Part shown: positions 32,713 to 41,485 of the stretch, piece after piece
How positions within the stretch are numbered: position 1 is the stretch's first letter
How the letters are laid out: the number at the start of each line of letters is the position of its first letter
NCBI RefSeq assembly: GCF_002086815.1
Contig: NZ_MVID01000006.1
Span: forward strand, 1-64,000
Direction of reading: 5' to 3'
Length of the DNA: 64,000 bases
DNA from: Mycolicibacterium parafortuitum
Lineage (GTDB): Bacteria > Actinomycetota > Actinomycetes > Mycobacteriales > Mycobacteriaceae
Notes under the pieces: model-generated
What the model saw: only the letters and a program-made list of their open reading frames with translations
What the model was told of the DNA's origin: nothing
Database searches by the model: none
Position numbers and translations under genes: made by a program

Positions 32713-33342
32713 TCAGGGCCGGGCCAGGGGTAGCGCGGAGGACGCAGCCCACTCCCGCACCGCCGGGCCGAGCCAGCGCCGCAGATGCTGCCGCAGTTCG
32801 TCGGGCGTGCGGGCCGGATCACCCGGGTTGGTCAGGAAGGACTGCACGATGCGCAGCGCCCATTCCACGAGCTCGTCCAGGCCTGCCGGCTCGGTATCGA
32901 CCTGCGTCCAGTCGATCGAGGTGCTCTCCAGCAGCATCCGGCGACCGATGTCACGTGCGGCGTCGGAGGTGACGCTGCGCAGCAGCGTGTGGGACGGCTC
33001 GTCGAGCAGCAGCTGCAAATAGGGCTCGTGCGGCACCGCGGCAACGGTCTGCACCACACCCTCGATGATCGCGTCGGTGATGTCGTCGAAAGACTGCAGC
33101 TCCTCACCCAGCCGGCTGAGAAAGCGTCGCGTCCCGTCTTCGGCCGCGGCGCGCAGTAGTGCGGTGGTGCTCGGAAAGTACCGGTAGACAGTGGCTCTGC
33201 TGACCCCGAGCGCGGTCGCGACATGCGCGATGCTGGTCTGGGCGCCGCGCTCGGCCACACACCGGTGGGTGGCGGCGATGATCCGCGACACGGCTTCGTC
33301 GTCCGTGGACGGCGGTTCACCCTGCCAGCCGTGCGTGCGCAT
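32713..33342 (-). CDS. TetR-family transcriptional regulator
   Basis: A 209-residue regulator. The N-terminal helix-turn-helix reads AVSRIIAATHRCVAERGAQT, then IAHVATALGVSRATVYRYFPS. The C-terminal ~140 residues form the ligand-binding helical domain. The ATG at 33342 faces the divergent PF10118 gene. The shared 127-bp region contains a GATACA...TGTATC inverted repeat, so it probably represses itself and that gene. Confidence 0.9.
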   Translation of the reverse strand: MRTHGWQGEPPSTDDEAVSRIIAATHRCVAERGAQTSIAHVATALGVSRATVYRYFPSTTALLRAAAEDGTRRFLSRLGEELQSFDDITDAIIEGVVQTVAAVPHEPYLQLLLDEPSHTLLRSVTSDAARDIGRRMLLESTSIDWTQVDTEPAGLDELVEWALRIVQSFLTNPGDPARTPDELRQHLRRWLGPAVREWAASSALPLARP

Positions 33343-33378
33343 GCTGCGACTGTAGCGCCGCGACCCCTTTACCTCGGC

Positions 33379-33403
33379 GATACACCTCTGCTATGACTGT
33401 ATC
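33379..33403. promoter_or_regulatory. Inverted repeat GATACA-N13-TGTATC
   Basis: A perfect 6-bp inverted repeat 37 bp from the tetR start, in the divergent region. Half-site spacing of 19 bp centre to centre suits a TetR dimer pair. It is a candidate operator. Confidence 0.4.
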
Positions 33404-33469
33404 GTCGATGTTTCGGTACGGCCCGATAGGCAAGGGGCGATCAGTGGATCCACGCACAGGCGAAAACCG

Positions 33470-34369
33470 ATGACGGCCTTGCAGATCCGGCGCATCCGGT
33501 TCGACTTCGACGACGCCGTGCCGTTCAACTGGAACCCGGCCAACCCGGCGTTCTCGACGTACATGAACATGGTCTCGATCATGGCGATCTGCTTCGAGAA
33601 GATGATCGTCGCGGCGGTGCGCGAGGCGATGCCGCTGATCAGCGATCCGGCGGTCGCCGAGGAGGCCGAGGCATTCCTGCGGCAGGAAGCCCAGCACGCC
33701 AATTCACACCGTCAACATGTACGCGCACTGATCCGCTCCTACCCCGGGCTCCAGGAGACGTTCGACGCGTCGAACGCCGCGTACGACCAGGTCACCGAAA
33801 CGACTCCGCTGCGCTACCGGTTGGCCTACATCGCCGACCTCGAGGCCACGTTCACACCGTTCTTCAAGATGCTGCTCGACTATGAGGACACACTCTTCCG
33901 CACCGGTGACGACCGGGTGGCGTCACTGTTCGTGTGGCACTTCGTCGAAGAAGTCGAGCACCGCAGCTCGGCGCTGATCGTCTATGACGCCGTGGTGGGC
34001 AGCAAGAGCTACCGGATGCGGGCGCTGCCCGGGATCGTCAAACACCTGACCGAGGTCAGTTCGTTGATCATGGACGGCATCAACGAACATGTCCCGCTGG
34101 CCGAACGGGCGATCGACGTCAACACCATCAAACCGCTCAACGGCCTGATCGACGCGGTCCGCAGCCGGGCGACGCGACAGCCGAGGGTTCCTGCTGCGTT
34201 CCACGCGATCCCGTGGAAACGTAAGATTCACACCGCATCTCGGGTGCTGCTGAGCCAGACCCCGCTGCACGACCCAGCGCACGAGCCGACGCCGGAGTTC
34301 GCCGACCGGTGGTTCGCGCGATTCGAACGCGGCGACGACGTCGCGCACTGGTACGCGGGCGCGCGTTAG
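33470..34369 (+). CDS. Metal-dependent hydrolase-like protein (PF10118)
   Basis: A 299-residue all-helical protein of the PF10118 family, named for predicted metal-dependent hydrolases and resembling di-iron ferritin-like bundles. Putative ligand patterns are EAFLRQEAQHANSH and VEEVEHRS, with Glu in IADLEATFTPFF. An N-terminal RRIRFDFDDAVPFNWNPANPAFS segment is family-typical. The reaction is unknown. A divergent TetR gene suggests ligand-induced expression, as for many mycobacterial lipid or xenobiotic genes. The ATG at 33470 has no strong ribosome site. Confidence 0.83.
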   Translation: MTALQIRRIRFDFDDAVPFNWNPANPAFSTYMNMVSIMAICFEKMIVAAVREAMPLISDPAVAEEAEAFLRQEAQHANSHRQHVRALIRSYPGLQETFDASNAAYDQVTETTPLRYRLAYIADLEATFTPFFKMLLDYEDTLFRTGDDRVASLFVWHFVEEVEHRSSALIVYDAVVGSKSYRMRALPGIVKHLTEVSSLIMDGINEHVPLAERAIDVNTIKPLNGLIDAVRSRATRQPRVPAAFHAIPWKRKIHTASRVLLSQTPLHDPAHEPTPEFADRWFARFERGDDVAHWYAGAR

Positions 34370-34554
34370 CCTCGGTCGCCACGCGCCGTCGCGGCGAACG
34401 CCCACACCCCGTCCACCGACCACTGGTCGTCAGCATGACGGCGTACTCCGCAGGCCGAGGCGACGGTGGTCGACCTGCACCGCTGTTTCGGCCCTTTCCG
34501 CACCGTGCGCGTCGTACCGTGAGCGAACGCAACGGCGCGAGGAACGGAGTGGTG

Positions 34555-35859
34555 ATGCGAGATCCACTGACACGTCGAGTCCGGACAGTCCTGATCGCGG
34601 CGCTGTCCGCCGTGCTGCTCGTACTGGTCTCCGCGATTCCGTCGTGGGCCATGACGCTGACGTTCGTGCGTCACGCCGAATCACTGGCCAACGCGGCGGG
34701 AATCATCGACACCGGGGTGCCTGGTCCCGGATTGAGCGAAAAGGGCTGGGCGCAGGCCGAGGCCGTCGCGCCCGCCCTCGCCGGCATTGGCTTCGACGGT
34801 GTCTACGTGTCGTCGATGCTGCGCACCCAGCAGACCGCCCAGCCGATGCTCGCGCTGCTGCCCGGGTCCGGCGTTCAGGTCCTGCCCGGTCTGCGGGAGA
34901 TCTCGGCGGGCATCTTCGAAGGCGCGTCCGAGGACGAGGGCCTGGGCCGCGTGGGCTACGCGCTGGCCCCGGTCCTCTGGATGCTGGGCGCCCGGTTCCT
35001 GCCCGTGCCCGGCGGGGAGGACGGCAACGCGTTCGACGCCAGGGTGGACGGTGCGATCCAGCAGATCGCCGACAACGGCGACGAGAACGCGGTGGCCTTC
35101 GCGCACAGCGCCACGATCATGTTCTGGGTGATGATGAACGTCGACAACCCCGATCTCGGCCTGATGCTCCGCCATCAGCTCGACAACACCGAGTCGGTGG
35201 TGATCGACGGCAGCCACGAGGAGGGCTGGACGCTGGTCAGCTGGGCGGGCCAGCAGGTCTCCGCGGATCCGTCGCTGGTCACCAAACTGCTCGTCAACGT
35301 GCGGGACGTGGTGGTCGCTCCGCAAACCGCGCTGTACAACATCGGCAAGGCGTTCGCCTCGGGTGACTTCGAAGCGCTGGTGCGCGCGGTCCGCGACGGC
35401 GTGGTCGAGGTGACCCGCGCGGTGGTCAACTTCATCCCCGACACCGTGCGCGACATCGCCGACGAGTTCCGCCCGGCCGCGTCGACGGTCACGGCGACGG
35501 TCGCGGAGGACACTGCAGAGGCCGGCCTGGACCAAAGCATCGCCGCGGCCGCCCCGCAGCAGCCGAACGACGACGAGAGCGAATCGCAGTCCGTCACCGT
35601 CGCCAAGAAGCGCGCTGAGTCGGACGGCACGGAAAGGGCGGACGGCACGGAAGAGGCGCTCGATGCCACGCCGGGCGACGAGGTCACCGAGGAGGTCGAC
35701 GACGAGACGGCGGAGTCCACCGACGAGGTCGCTGACTTGGACGTCGCAGAGTCCGACGAGACCGATGCTGGAGACGACGCCCCGGCCGACGACGTGGACG
35801 GCGATTCGGACGACAGCGGCGACGCCGGAAGCGCGACGTCGGAACCGGCCGCCGCGTAA
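34555..35859 (+). CDS. Secreted histidine phosphatase with acidic C-terminal tail
   Basis: A 434-residue exported protein. A signal peptide covers ~1-32 (VLIAALSAVLLVLVSAIPSWA). The phosphatase domain begins at once with the RHG-type motif TFVRHAESLAN; the second catalytic His is in AFAHSATI and an Arg in SSMLRTQQT. Residues ~330-434 are a disordered, very acidic tail of Asp, Glu, Ser and Thr. It is a phosphoglycerate-mutase-type phosphatase acting outside the membrane; the substrate is unknown. The ATG at 34555 follows a GGAG site. The tail resembles the linker of the hydrolase at 22222, perhaps a cell-wall tether. Confidence 0.85.
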   Translation: MRDPLTRRVRTVLIAALSAVLLVLVSAIPSWAMTLTFVRHAESLANAAGIIDTGVPGPGLSEKGWAQAEAVAPALAGIGFDGVYVSSMLRTQQTAQPMLALLPGSGVQVLPGLREISAGIFEGASEDEGLGRVGYALAPVLWMLGARFLPVPGGEDGNAFDARVDGAIQQIADNGDENAVAFAHSATIMFWVMMNVDNPDLGLMLRHQLDNTESVVIDGSHEEGWTLVSWAGQQVSADPSLVTKLLVNVRDVVVAPQTALYNIGKAFASGDFEALVRAVRDGVVEVTRAVVNFIPDTVRDIADEFRPAASTVTATVAEDTAEAGLDQSIAAAAPQQPNDDESESQSVTVAKKRAESDGTERADGTEEALDATPGDEVTEEVDDETAESTDEVADLDVAESDETDAGDDAPADDVDGDSDDSGDAGSATSEPAAA

Positions 35860-36075
35860 AGTGCGCCCGGCCGAATGCGAGAAACTTCGCCAGATCGGTC
35901 ACACCAGTCCCGAGTAGCCGCCCGCAGCATCCACCGAGTACCCCGTGCGCCGTTGCCGAAGTGTGACAGATACTTGATTGTTTCGAAGGAAGACAACAGG
36001 TTTCGACCACTATTGTTGAGTCTCCGGCATCACGGATTATCGCGATGCTGCAAATTCGAAAGGGTGCGGAGTCCA

Positions 36076-36906
36076 ATGCGCGTGGCTGTTCGGGGTGCCC
36101 TCGTTGTCGGCATAGTGGCTGTCAGCACGGTTACCGCACCGATCAGCACTGGTAAAGCGGCGCACTGGTCCCCGCTGCCCGATATCGCATCACTGCTTCC
36201 CGCGGAGGGCGCAGTGGTGGGTGTGGCGCATCCGGTGATGGTCACCTTCGACAGCCCCGTGGTCAATCGGCGCGTTGCCGAGCAGGCTTTGCGCGTCAAG
36301 TCCGAGCCCGCGATGAGCGGCCGGTTCGAATGGGTGGAAAACAATGTCGCCCAGTGGATTCCGGATAAGTTCTGGGCAGCGCACAGCACGGTCATGCTCA
36401 AGGTGGGCAACCTGCCCGAGAGAAGTTTCAACATCGGCCCAGCCGTCATCGGAGTCGCGAACCTCTCGGAGCACACCTTCACCGTGACTATCGACGGCGA
36501 ACCCCCCACAGCGCTGCCGGCGCCGCACCACCGGCCGAACTGGGGCAAGAACGGGGTGTTCCCGGCGTCGATGGGCCGTCCGGAATATCCGACGCCCGTA
36601 GGTGTCTACTCCGTCATGGCCAAGGAACGCGACGTGCTGATGGATTCGAGCAGTGTCGGCATCCCCATCGATGCTCCCGACGGATACCTCCTCGACGTGG
36701 AATACGCCGTCAGGTTCACGTCGCGCGGTCTCTTCGTGCATTCAGCGCCGTGGGCTGTCAATCAAATGGGCTATGAGAATGGCAGCCACGGCTGCATCGG
36801 ACTCAGCACCGAAGATGCCGAGTGGTACTTCGACAAAGTCAACGTCGGAGACCCGATCATCGTGCAGGAGAACGGCGTCGAGGTTCCTCGCGTCGTCTCC
36901 GGCTAG
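36076..36906 (+). CDS. L,D-transpeptidase (YkuD domain), secreted
   Basis: A 276-residue exported peptidoglycan enzyme making 3-3 cross-links. It has an N-terminal signal sequence, a mycobacterial Ig-like domain (~45-145: PLPDIASLLPAEG, VMVTFDSPVVN) and a YkuD catalytic domain. The catalytic Cys is in GSHGCIGLS, with the upstream conserved HSAPW. The usual motif has Asn or Arg after Cys-Ile; here it is Gly. The ATG at 36076 follows GCGGAG. The 35,960-36,060 leader is unusually AT-rich for the window. The gene's third-position GC looks lower than its neighbours. Confidence 0.9.
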   Translation: MRVAVRGALVVGIVAVSTVTAPISTGKAAHWSPLPDIASLLPAEGAVVGVAHPVMVTFDSPVVNRRVAEQALRVKSEPAMSGRFEWVENNVAQWIPDKFWAAHSTVMLKVGNLPERSFNIGPAVIGVANLSEHTFTVTIDGEPPTALPAPHHRPNWGKNGVFPASMGRPEYPTPVGVYSVMAKERDVLMDSSSVGIPIDAPDGYLLDVEYAVRFTSRGLFVHSAPWAVNQMGYENGSHGCIGLSTEDAEWYFDKVNVGDPIIVQENGVEVPRVVSG

Positions 36907-37081
36907 ATACCGGCTCGGTTGCGGAGACACCGGACATCCTTCAGCGTTGCGGCTCAGGCGGTTTGAGCTCACGCCATGAGCAGGCACGGGCTACCGGACG
37001 CAGGCCTGGACAGGAAAAGCGTTAGTTACCAGCTGACTTCACCGTAACGCGCCGTGGTGTGCGCTTCGTCGGCGAACCACA

Positions 37082-37118
37082 CCGGCGGCCCGCTCCCACC
37101 TAGGGAGCGAGCCGCCGG
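37082..37118. terminator. Bidirectional hairpin between convergent genes
   Basis: A 16-bp stem (37082-37097 with 37103-37118, one mismatch) and a 5-nt loop. It lies just after the Pro-rich gene stop and about 175 bp past the transpeptidase. It is strongly GC-rich but lacks a clean U-tract. Confidence 0.7.
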
Positions 37119-37126
37119 CGTAGGTT

Positions 37127-37558
37127 TCAGTGCCCGGTGGAATTGCCTGGGCCAGGCATGATCGGCTGACCCGGCAGCGGCGCTCCACTTGGCGCCGGAC
37201 CCGTCAGATCACCCTTCCCGGCGAGACCGCCCATGCTGCTCAACGGAAGGCCATCGGCCGCAGCACCAGCCAGCGGAACCAGAGGCGCGGCCGGCGGGGG
37301 CGGCGGCGCGATCGGCGGCACAACCGGAGGGGGCGCCAGCGGCCCGGGCAGGGCCATCGGAACGCCTGCCATCTCGGTGATCGGCGCACATACGGTTGCG
37401 GCTGCCGGATCCACCCCCGCAGAGTTCTGAAGGCACTCGGCCCCGCCCGCTTGCGCGACAGCGGGGCTCAACCCCAAGGCCACACAGCACATCCCGGCCC
37501 CGACCGCCGCCGCTCTGATGCTGAGCCGATCAAAGATCGCCACCGACCACCACTCCAT
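37127..37558 (-). CDS. Small secreted proline-rich protein
   Basis: A 143-residue exported protein. A signal peptide (AAAVGAGMCCVALGLSPAVAQA) is followed by a short segment with two cysteines (ECLQN and TVCAP) and then a Pro/Ala/Gly-rich region (PPPVVPPIAPPPPPAAP). It has no enzymatic motif. Such proteins are common in the mycobacterial cell wall. ATG 37558 is the longest start; a GTG at 37543 preceded by GGAG is equally possible. It is convergent with the L,D-transpeptidase. Confidence 0.7.
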   Translation of the reverse strand: MEWWSVAIFDRLSIRAAAVGAGMCCVALGLSPAVAQAGGAECLQNSAGVDPAAATVCAPITEMAGVPMALPGPLAPPPVVPPIAPPPPPAAPLVPLAGAAADGLPLSSMGGLAGKGDLTGPAPSGAPLPGQPIMPGPGNSTGH

Positions 37559-37832
37559 CCGTTTACGCGCAGACTTCCGCTCCGGGTCGCGCAGCGGAAT
37601 GTCTGTGATACCAAGGCAACGTCGCCGTCACGACGACGTCGTCAATTTATCGCTCCAGACAGCAGCAGCGGAATACTCTGCGCGAGGCTGTACCCGAACG
37701 GTGACGTTCGGCGCCGCCGACGCGCGTAGCGCAGCAAATCCCCTGCAGAAGATATGGTTTCGAGACCGATACGTTGTCGTCGGTTCATCCAACCGCTCTA
37801 CGCGGTCCGGGACGCCCGTGCCCAGTTGCGAG

Positions 37833-38312
37833 TTACGGACCGGCGAAGTCGCCGACCGCGGTCATCATGTTGCCGTCCCAGGCGGTGGCGAAGCCGCCGG
37901 CGGTGAATGCGCAATTGAGGATGATCGCTCGGTGCCCGGGACTTTGCATCCAGAAAGCGATAGCTGCGTCCGCCGTCGCCGCAGACCCGGTGGCCCAGAA
38001 AACGATCTCACCGGTGGACCCGGCGGTGCCGTAGCCCGCCTCGGTCATGCGCGCCCGGGGTGACGACCCGTCCGAGCCGGCATGGCTGAACACACGGTTC
38101 CGCAGCATGTCATCGGCATGCCGCTGGGCCGCCGCGGTCAGACGCGCGTCCTCACCGATCGCCCCGCACGATTGGCGTTGCTGGTTGACGCCGACATATA
38201 TCCCAGCTGCCCGGTCGTCGGCCTGCGCAGAAGGACCAGCGGTGGTGCCGAGCGCCGTGGTGACGACGGTGCAGATCGCGAAGACACGGACGAACTTGGC
38301 CTTCGCGATCAT
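37833..38312 (-). CDS. Secreted CAP/SCP-domain protein
   Basis: A 159-residue exported protein of the CAP superfamily. A signal peptide occupies ~1-32 (VFAICTVVTTALGTTAGPSAQA). The domain shows VNQQRQSCG, RHADDMLRNRVFSHAGSDGS (conserved His), GEIVFWATG and the SPGHRAIILNCAFTAGG segment (second His). The ATG at 38312 is used; ten extra residues from 38342 are unlikely. Function in bacteria is mostly unknown. It lies close to the initiator tRNA. Confidence 0.85.
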   Translation of the reverse strand: MIAKAKFVRVFAICTVVTTALGTTAGPSAQADDRAAGIYVGVNQQRQSCGAIGEDARLTAAAQRHADDMLRNRVFSHAGSDGSSPRARMTEAGYGTAGSTGEIVFWATGSAATADAAIAFWMQSPGHRAIILNCAFTAGGFATAWDGNMMTAVGDFAGP

Positions 38313-38454
38313 GTTGTCTCTTGGCGCCCCACCTAACCGCACAGTTGTTTTTCGCGACGTCGCAGCGGTTCGTTACACAAACGTGATGAGACCGCTGATG
38401 CCGGCTTAGGGCGCGTTGGTCGTTGGTACCACACACAGATCACGCGCCCATGAG

Positions 38455-38486
38455 AAAAGCCCCCGGAGTTTCCTCCGGGGGCTTTT
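38455..38486 (-). terminator. Rho-independent terminator of tRNA-fMet
   Basis: AAAAGCCCCCGGAG and CTCCGGGGGCTTTT form a near-perfect hairpin with A/T ends on both strands. It lies 8 nt past the tRNA 3' end, so it ends the tRNA transcript and could work both ways. Confidence 0.88.
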
Positions 38487-38494
38487 CCAACTAG

Positions 38495-38568
38495 TAGCGG
38501 GGACAGGATTCGAACCTGCGACCTCTGGGTTATGAGCCCAGCGAGCTACCGAGCTGCTCCACCCCGCG
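38495..38568 (-). tRNA. Initiator tRNA-fMet (CAT anticodon)
   Basis: A 74-nt cloverleaf on the minus strand. The anticodon loop is CTCATAA flanked by CTGGG and CCCAG; the three G-C pairs next to the loop mark an initiator. The acceptor begins CGCGGGG and ends CCCCGCTA, so the first base is unpaired, another initiator feature. The T-arm carries GGTTCGAATCC. CCA is not encoded. Confidence 0.95.
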
Positions 38569-38774
38569 ACGGGTAGAAGCTAGGTTACCGGGATGCGAAG
38601 GAGGCACCAAATCGCCTGCTCAGAGCCCCCGATCGCTGTGATGGACCCCCTTTCGGCCACCCCTGCTCAGCGCACCCGGTCGCCCACCCGACGTGCTGCC
38701 GCCTAGACCGCGCCCGGCGCCGGTGGCTTTCCGGGCGACGCTGCGGCGATCGCCTTCGAGTGCTGCAATGGGGA

Positions 38775-39575
38775 ATGCGCGCGAGACCGACGTGGGCGGC
38801 TCTGGCCGCCTCCTTGTCCCTGATTGCCGTCACATCGGCGCCGACTTCTGCGGCGCAACCCGAACCCGTCGCTCCCCCGGAGTTCGTCTCACTCACCGAC
38901 GTGGATCCCTCCATTCTGTTGGACATTCGCTACGTCACTCCGCACAACTTCACCGGCAAGCCCGTCGACGGCTACCAGACCCCGACGTGCATCCTGACCC
39001 GCCCGGCGGCCGAAGCGGTGCAGCGCGCCCAACAACAGTTCGTCGCCCAGGGTTACTCGCTGAAGATCTATGACTGTTACCGGCCGCAGCGCGCCGTCGA
39101 CTCATTCGTCGCCTGGGCCAACGATTTATCCGACCGGCAGATGGAAGCGGAGTTCTATCCGCGGGTGGACAAAACCCGACTGTTCGCCGACGGCTACATC
39201 GCCGAACAGTCCGGCCACAGCCGCGGCAGCACCGTCGATTTGACGCTGGTCTCGCTGCCGCCGCGCGCGGAGCAGGCGTACGTGCCGGGGCAGCCGCTGG
39301 TGGACTGTGCGGCGCCGGTCTCGGAACGCTTCCCCGACAACTCCCTCGACATGGGCACCGGATACGACTGCTTCGACACGCTGTCGCACACTCTCGACCC
39401 GCGCGTCCAGGGCGACCAACTGAAGAACAGGCTGCTGCTGAAGGACGGCCTGGAGAAGCAGGGCCTACAGAACTACGAGAACGAGTGGTGGCACTTCACC
39501 TACAAGCCGGAGCCGTTCCCCGACACCTACTTCGACTTTCCGGTCGACCCCGCGTCGCTGGTGAGCCCGCGCTGA
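38775..39575 (+). CDS. Secreted D-Ala-D-Ala dipeptidase (VanX-like)
   Basis: A 266-residue exported zinc peptidase of the VanX/DdpX family. The signal peptide is ~1-30 (WAALAASLSLIAVTSAPTSA). The zinc motif SGHSRGSTVDLT gives His and Asp, and ENEWWHF supplies the third His and catalytic Glu. An Arg in YDCYRPQRAV stabilises the substrate. It should cleave D-Ala-D-Ala or similar dipeptides outside the cell, fitting the nearby L,D-transpeptidase. ATG 38775 was chosen for its signal peptide; a GTG at 38760 is possible. Confidence 0.9.
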   Translation: MRARPTWAALAASLSLIAVTSAPTSAAQPEPVAPPEFVSLTDVDPSILLDIRYVTPHNFTGKPVDGYQTPTCILTRPAAEAVQRAQQQFVAQGYSLKIYDCYRPQRAVDSFVAWANDLSDRQMEAEFYPRVDKTRLFADGYIAEQSGHSRGSTVDLTLVSLPPRAEQAYVPGQPLVDCAAPVSERFPDNSLDMGTGYDCFDTLSHTLDPRVQGDQLKNRLLLKDGLEKQGLQNYENEWWHFTYKPEPFPDTYFDFPVDPASLVSPR

Positions 39576-39606
39576 CGCGCCGGCCGGCGGACCCCCGGCA
39601 CAGCGG

Positions 39607-41445
39607 TCAGAAGTGCGCCTTTGCGCGTCGCGCGGCGACGTGGGCGGCCATGCGGACCGGGGCGTCGGCGAGCGGACGGCCCCGGTAGTCGCCTCGCCGC
39701 TCGACGATCTCGAAGTAGACCTGCGAGCCGATCACCGCGGTATAGGCATGCAGGTATTCGCCGTCGGCGCTGCGGTCGTACAGGATGTTCAGCCGGCGGA
39801 TCCGGTCCACGAACTCGTCGGTGAGATCCAGCCGGGCCTGCAGATCGACGTAGTAGTTGTCAGGGATCCGCAAGATCGGGGCGTCGGCGGGTAGCGCGCC
39901 CAAGGCGGCGACGATGTCGTCGGTGAGGAACGCGATGTGTTGCGGGGTCTGGACACCCGGGGTCCACTTCCCCCGGCGCAGCAGCGGACCGTCCAGCGCC
40001 ACACCGAATCCCGACGGCTGCGGCGCGCGGAGCAGATGACTGCGCACCAGGCCGTAGGGCCCCGGGTACTCCGCGACCTCCTCGGTGCGCATCCCGAGCA
40101 CGGAACGATAGAACAACACGCTTTCGTCGTACCGGTCGAAGGGCGCGGTGACCGAGACGTGGTCGATAGCGGTGAGGCCGGCGTCGGCGGCCACGCCGGC
40201 CGGTGACTCGACGTCGAAGTCGCGGCGCCAATCCAACTCGGCGCGCTCGGCGGAGACGAAGAACACCGATACGCCGTCCGGCGCCGCGACGGCGGGCAGA
40301 TCCGCCTCCCCCGGCCGCACCACCCGCGGCAGGGCTGCCACGTTGAGACCCTCGGCCGTGGCGGCGAAACCGGTGGGATCCTCGGTGTCGAACCCGATCG
40401 CGGCAATCGCCGTGGAATCGTCCTCGGCGGCATCGGTGACCACGGTCACCAGGATGGTGACATCGTGTTGCGTCCACGCCGTCACCTTTTTGGTGCGGTG
40501 CGTCGCCGAGGGCGCGAATCCCAGTGCGGACAACGCGTGTTCGGCCGTGGTGAGGTTGGTCGGTGTGACGCTCAACTCGACGAACGCCACGTCGAACCGC
40601 TGCCGCGGCAGTGCGTGGTCGAGGCCGGCTTCGAGCGCTCCCAGCGACCGCACCGCGTCGATGGCCGTCCGGACCGGCGAGGACTGCCGGAACACGTCGT
40701 TGAACACCTCCAACGACAGCGGGCCCCGGTACCCGGCGTCCAGCACGGCTGCGGTGAACGCGACGAGGTCGAAAGCCCCCTCCCCCGGAAACAGCCGGTA
40801 GTGCCTGCTCCACTGCAACACGTCCATGTCCTTGTGCGGCGCGTCGGCGAGCTGGAGGAAGAAGATCTTGTCGCCGGGCACGTCGGCGAGTTCGGACATC
40901 GTCGACGATCTCGACAGGATGTGGAAGCTGTCCAGGCACAGGCCGACGGCCGGGTGGTCAGCCCGCCGGACCGCCTCCCAGGATTGCTGCCACAGATCGA
41001 CCGTGCGCCCCCAGGCCAAGGCCTCGTAGGCGATGCGCATCCCGCGGCGCTCGGCGAGTTCCCCCGCCGCGCGCAATTGCGCTGCCAGCTCGTCGATGTC
41101 GGCCACGGCGTCGCCTGAGGCGTTGGAGCAGACCAGGATCAGATCGACGCCGAGCTCGGCCATCACGTCGAACTTGCGGTCGAGACGGATGAGGTTGCGT
41201 TCGAACTGTTCGCGGTCGGTGCTGTCGAGGTCCCGGAACGGTTGGTACAGCACGATGTCGAGCCCGAGTTCCTCACACCGCTTCCGGACCTCCGCCGGAC
41301 TCGACGTCGACGCGACGAGATCGGGTTCGAACAGTTCGATCCCGTCGAACCCGGCATGGGCGGCGGCGACGAGCTTGTCGTCGAGCGTCCCGGACAGGCA
41401 GACCGTCGCGATGGTCTTGACGTGCCGGTTGGGGGTGAGAGTCAT
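39607..41445 (-). CDS. qsuB: 3-dehydroshikimate dehydratase, fused to HPPD-like domain
   Basis: A 612-residue two-domain enzyme. Residues ~1-275 form a xylose-isomerase-like TIM barrel (IATVCLSGTLDDKLVAAAHAG, DIVLYQPFRDLDS, GLCLDSFHIL, PLSLEVFNDVF) that dehydrates 3-dehydroshikimate to protocatechuate. Residues ~285-600 hold two vicinal-oxygen-chelate repeats like 4-hydroxyphenylpyruvate dioxygenase (TAIDHVSVTAPFD, QHIAFLTDDI, YFEIVERRGDY). The size and layout match QsuB/QuiC1. It is the last gene of the minus-strand operon, 40 bp after the CoA-transferase B subunit, and supplies protocatechuate to PcaGH. Confidence 0.9.
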   Translation of the reverse strand: MTLTPNRHVKTIATVCLSGTLDDKLVAAAHAGFDGIELFEPDLVASTSSPAEVRKRCEELGLDIVLYQPFRDLDSTDREQFERNLIRLDRKFDVMAELGVDLILVCSNASGDAVADIDELAAQLRAAGELAERRGMRIAYEALAWGRTVDLWQQSWEAVRRADHPAVGLCLDSFHILSRSSTMSELADVPGDKIFFLQLADAPHKDMDVLQWSRHYRLFPGEGAFDLVAFTAAVLDAGYRGPLSLEVFNDVFRQSSPVRTAIDAVRSLGALEAGLDHALPRQRFDVAFVELSVTPTNLTTAEHALSALGFAPSATHRTKKVTAWTQHDVTILVTVVTDAAEDDSTAIAAIGFDTEDPTGFAATAEGLNVAALPRVVRPGEADLPAVAAPDGVSVFFVSAERAELDWRRDFDVESPAGVAADAGLTAIDHVSVTAPFDRYDESVLFYRSVLGMRTEEVAEYPGPYGLVRSHLLRAPQPSGFGVALDGPLLRRGKWTPGVQTPQHIAFLTDDIVAALGALPADAPILRIPDNYYVDLQARLDLTDEFVDRIRRLNILYDRSADGEYLHAYTAVIGSQVYFEIVERRGDYRGRPLADAPVRMAAHVAARRAKAHF

Positions 41446-41485
41446 GATGTGAGGCCTTCTTTCACGACGAGATGGTCGGCATCGG

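Noticed and set aside
38495..38568. tRNA as an integration site
   Set aside because: No integrase and no second copy of the tRNA 3' end were found in the window.
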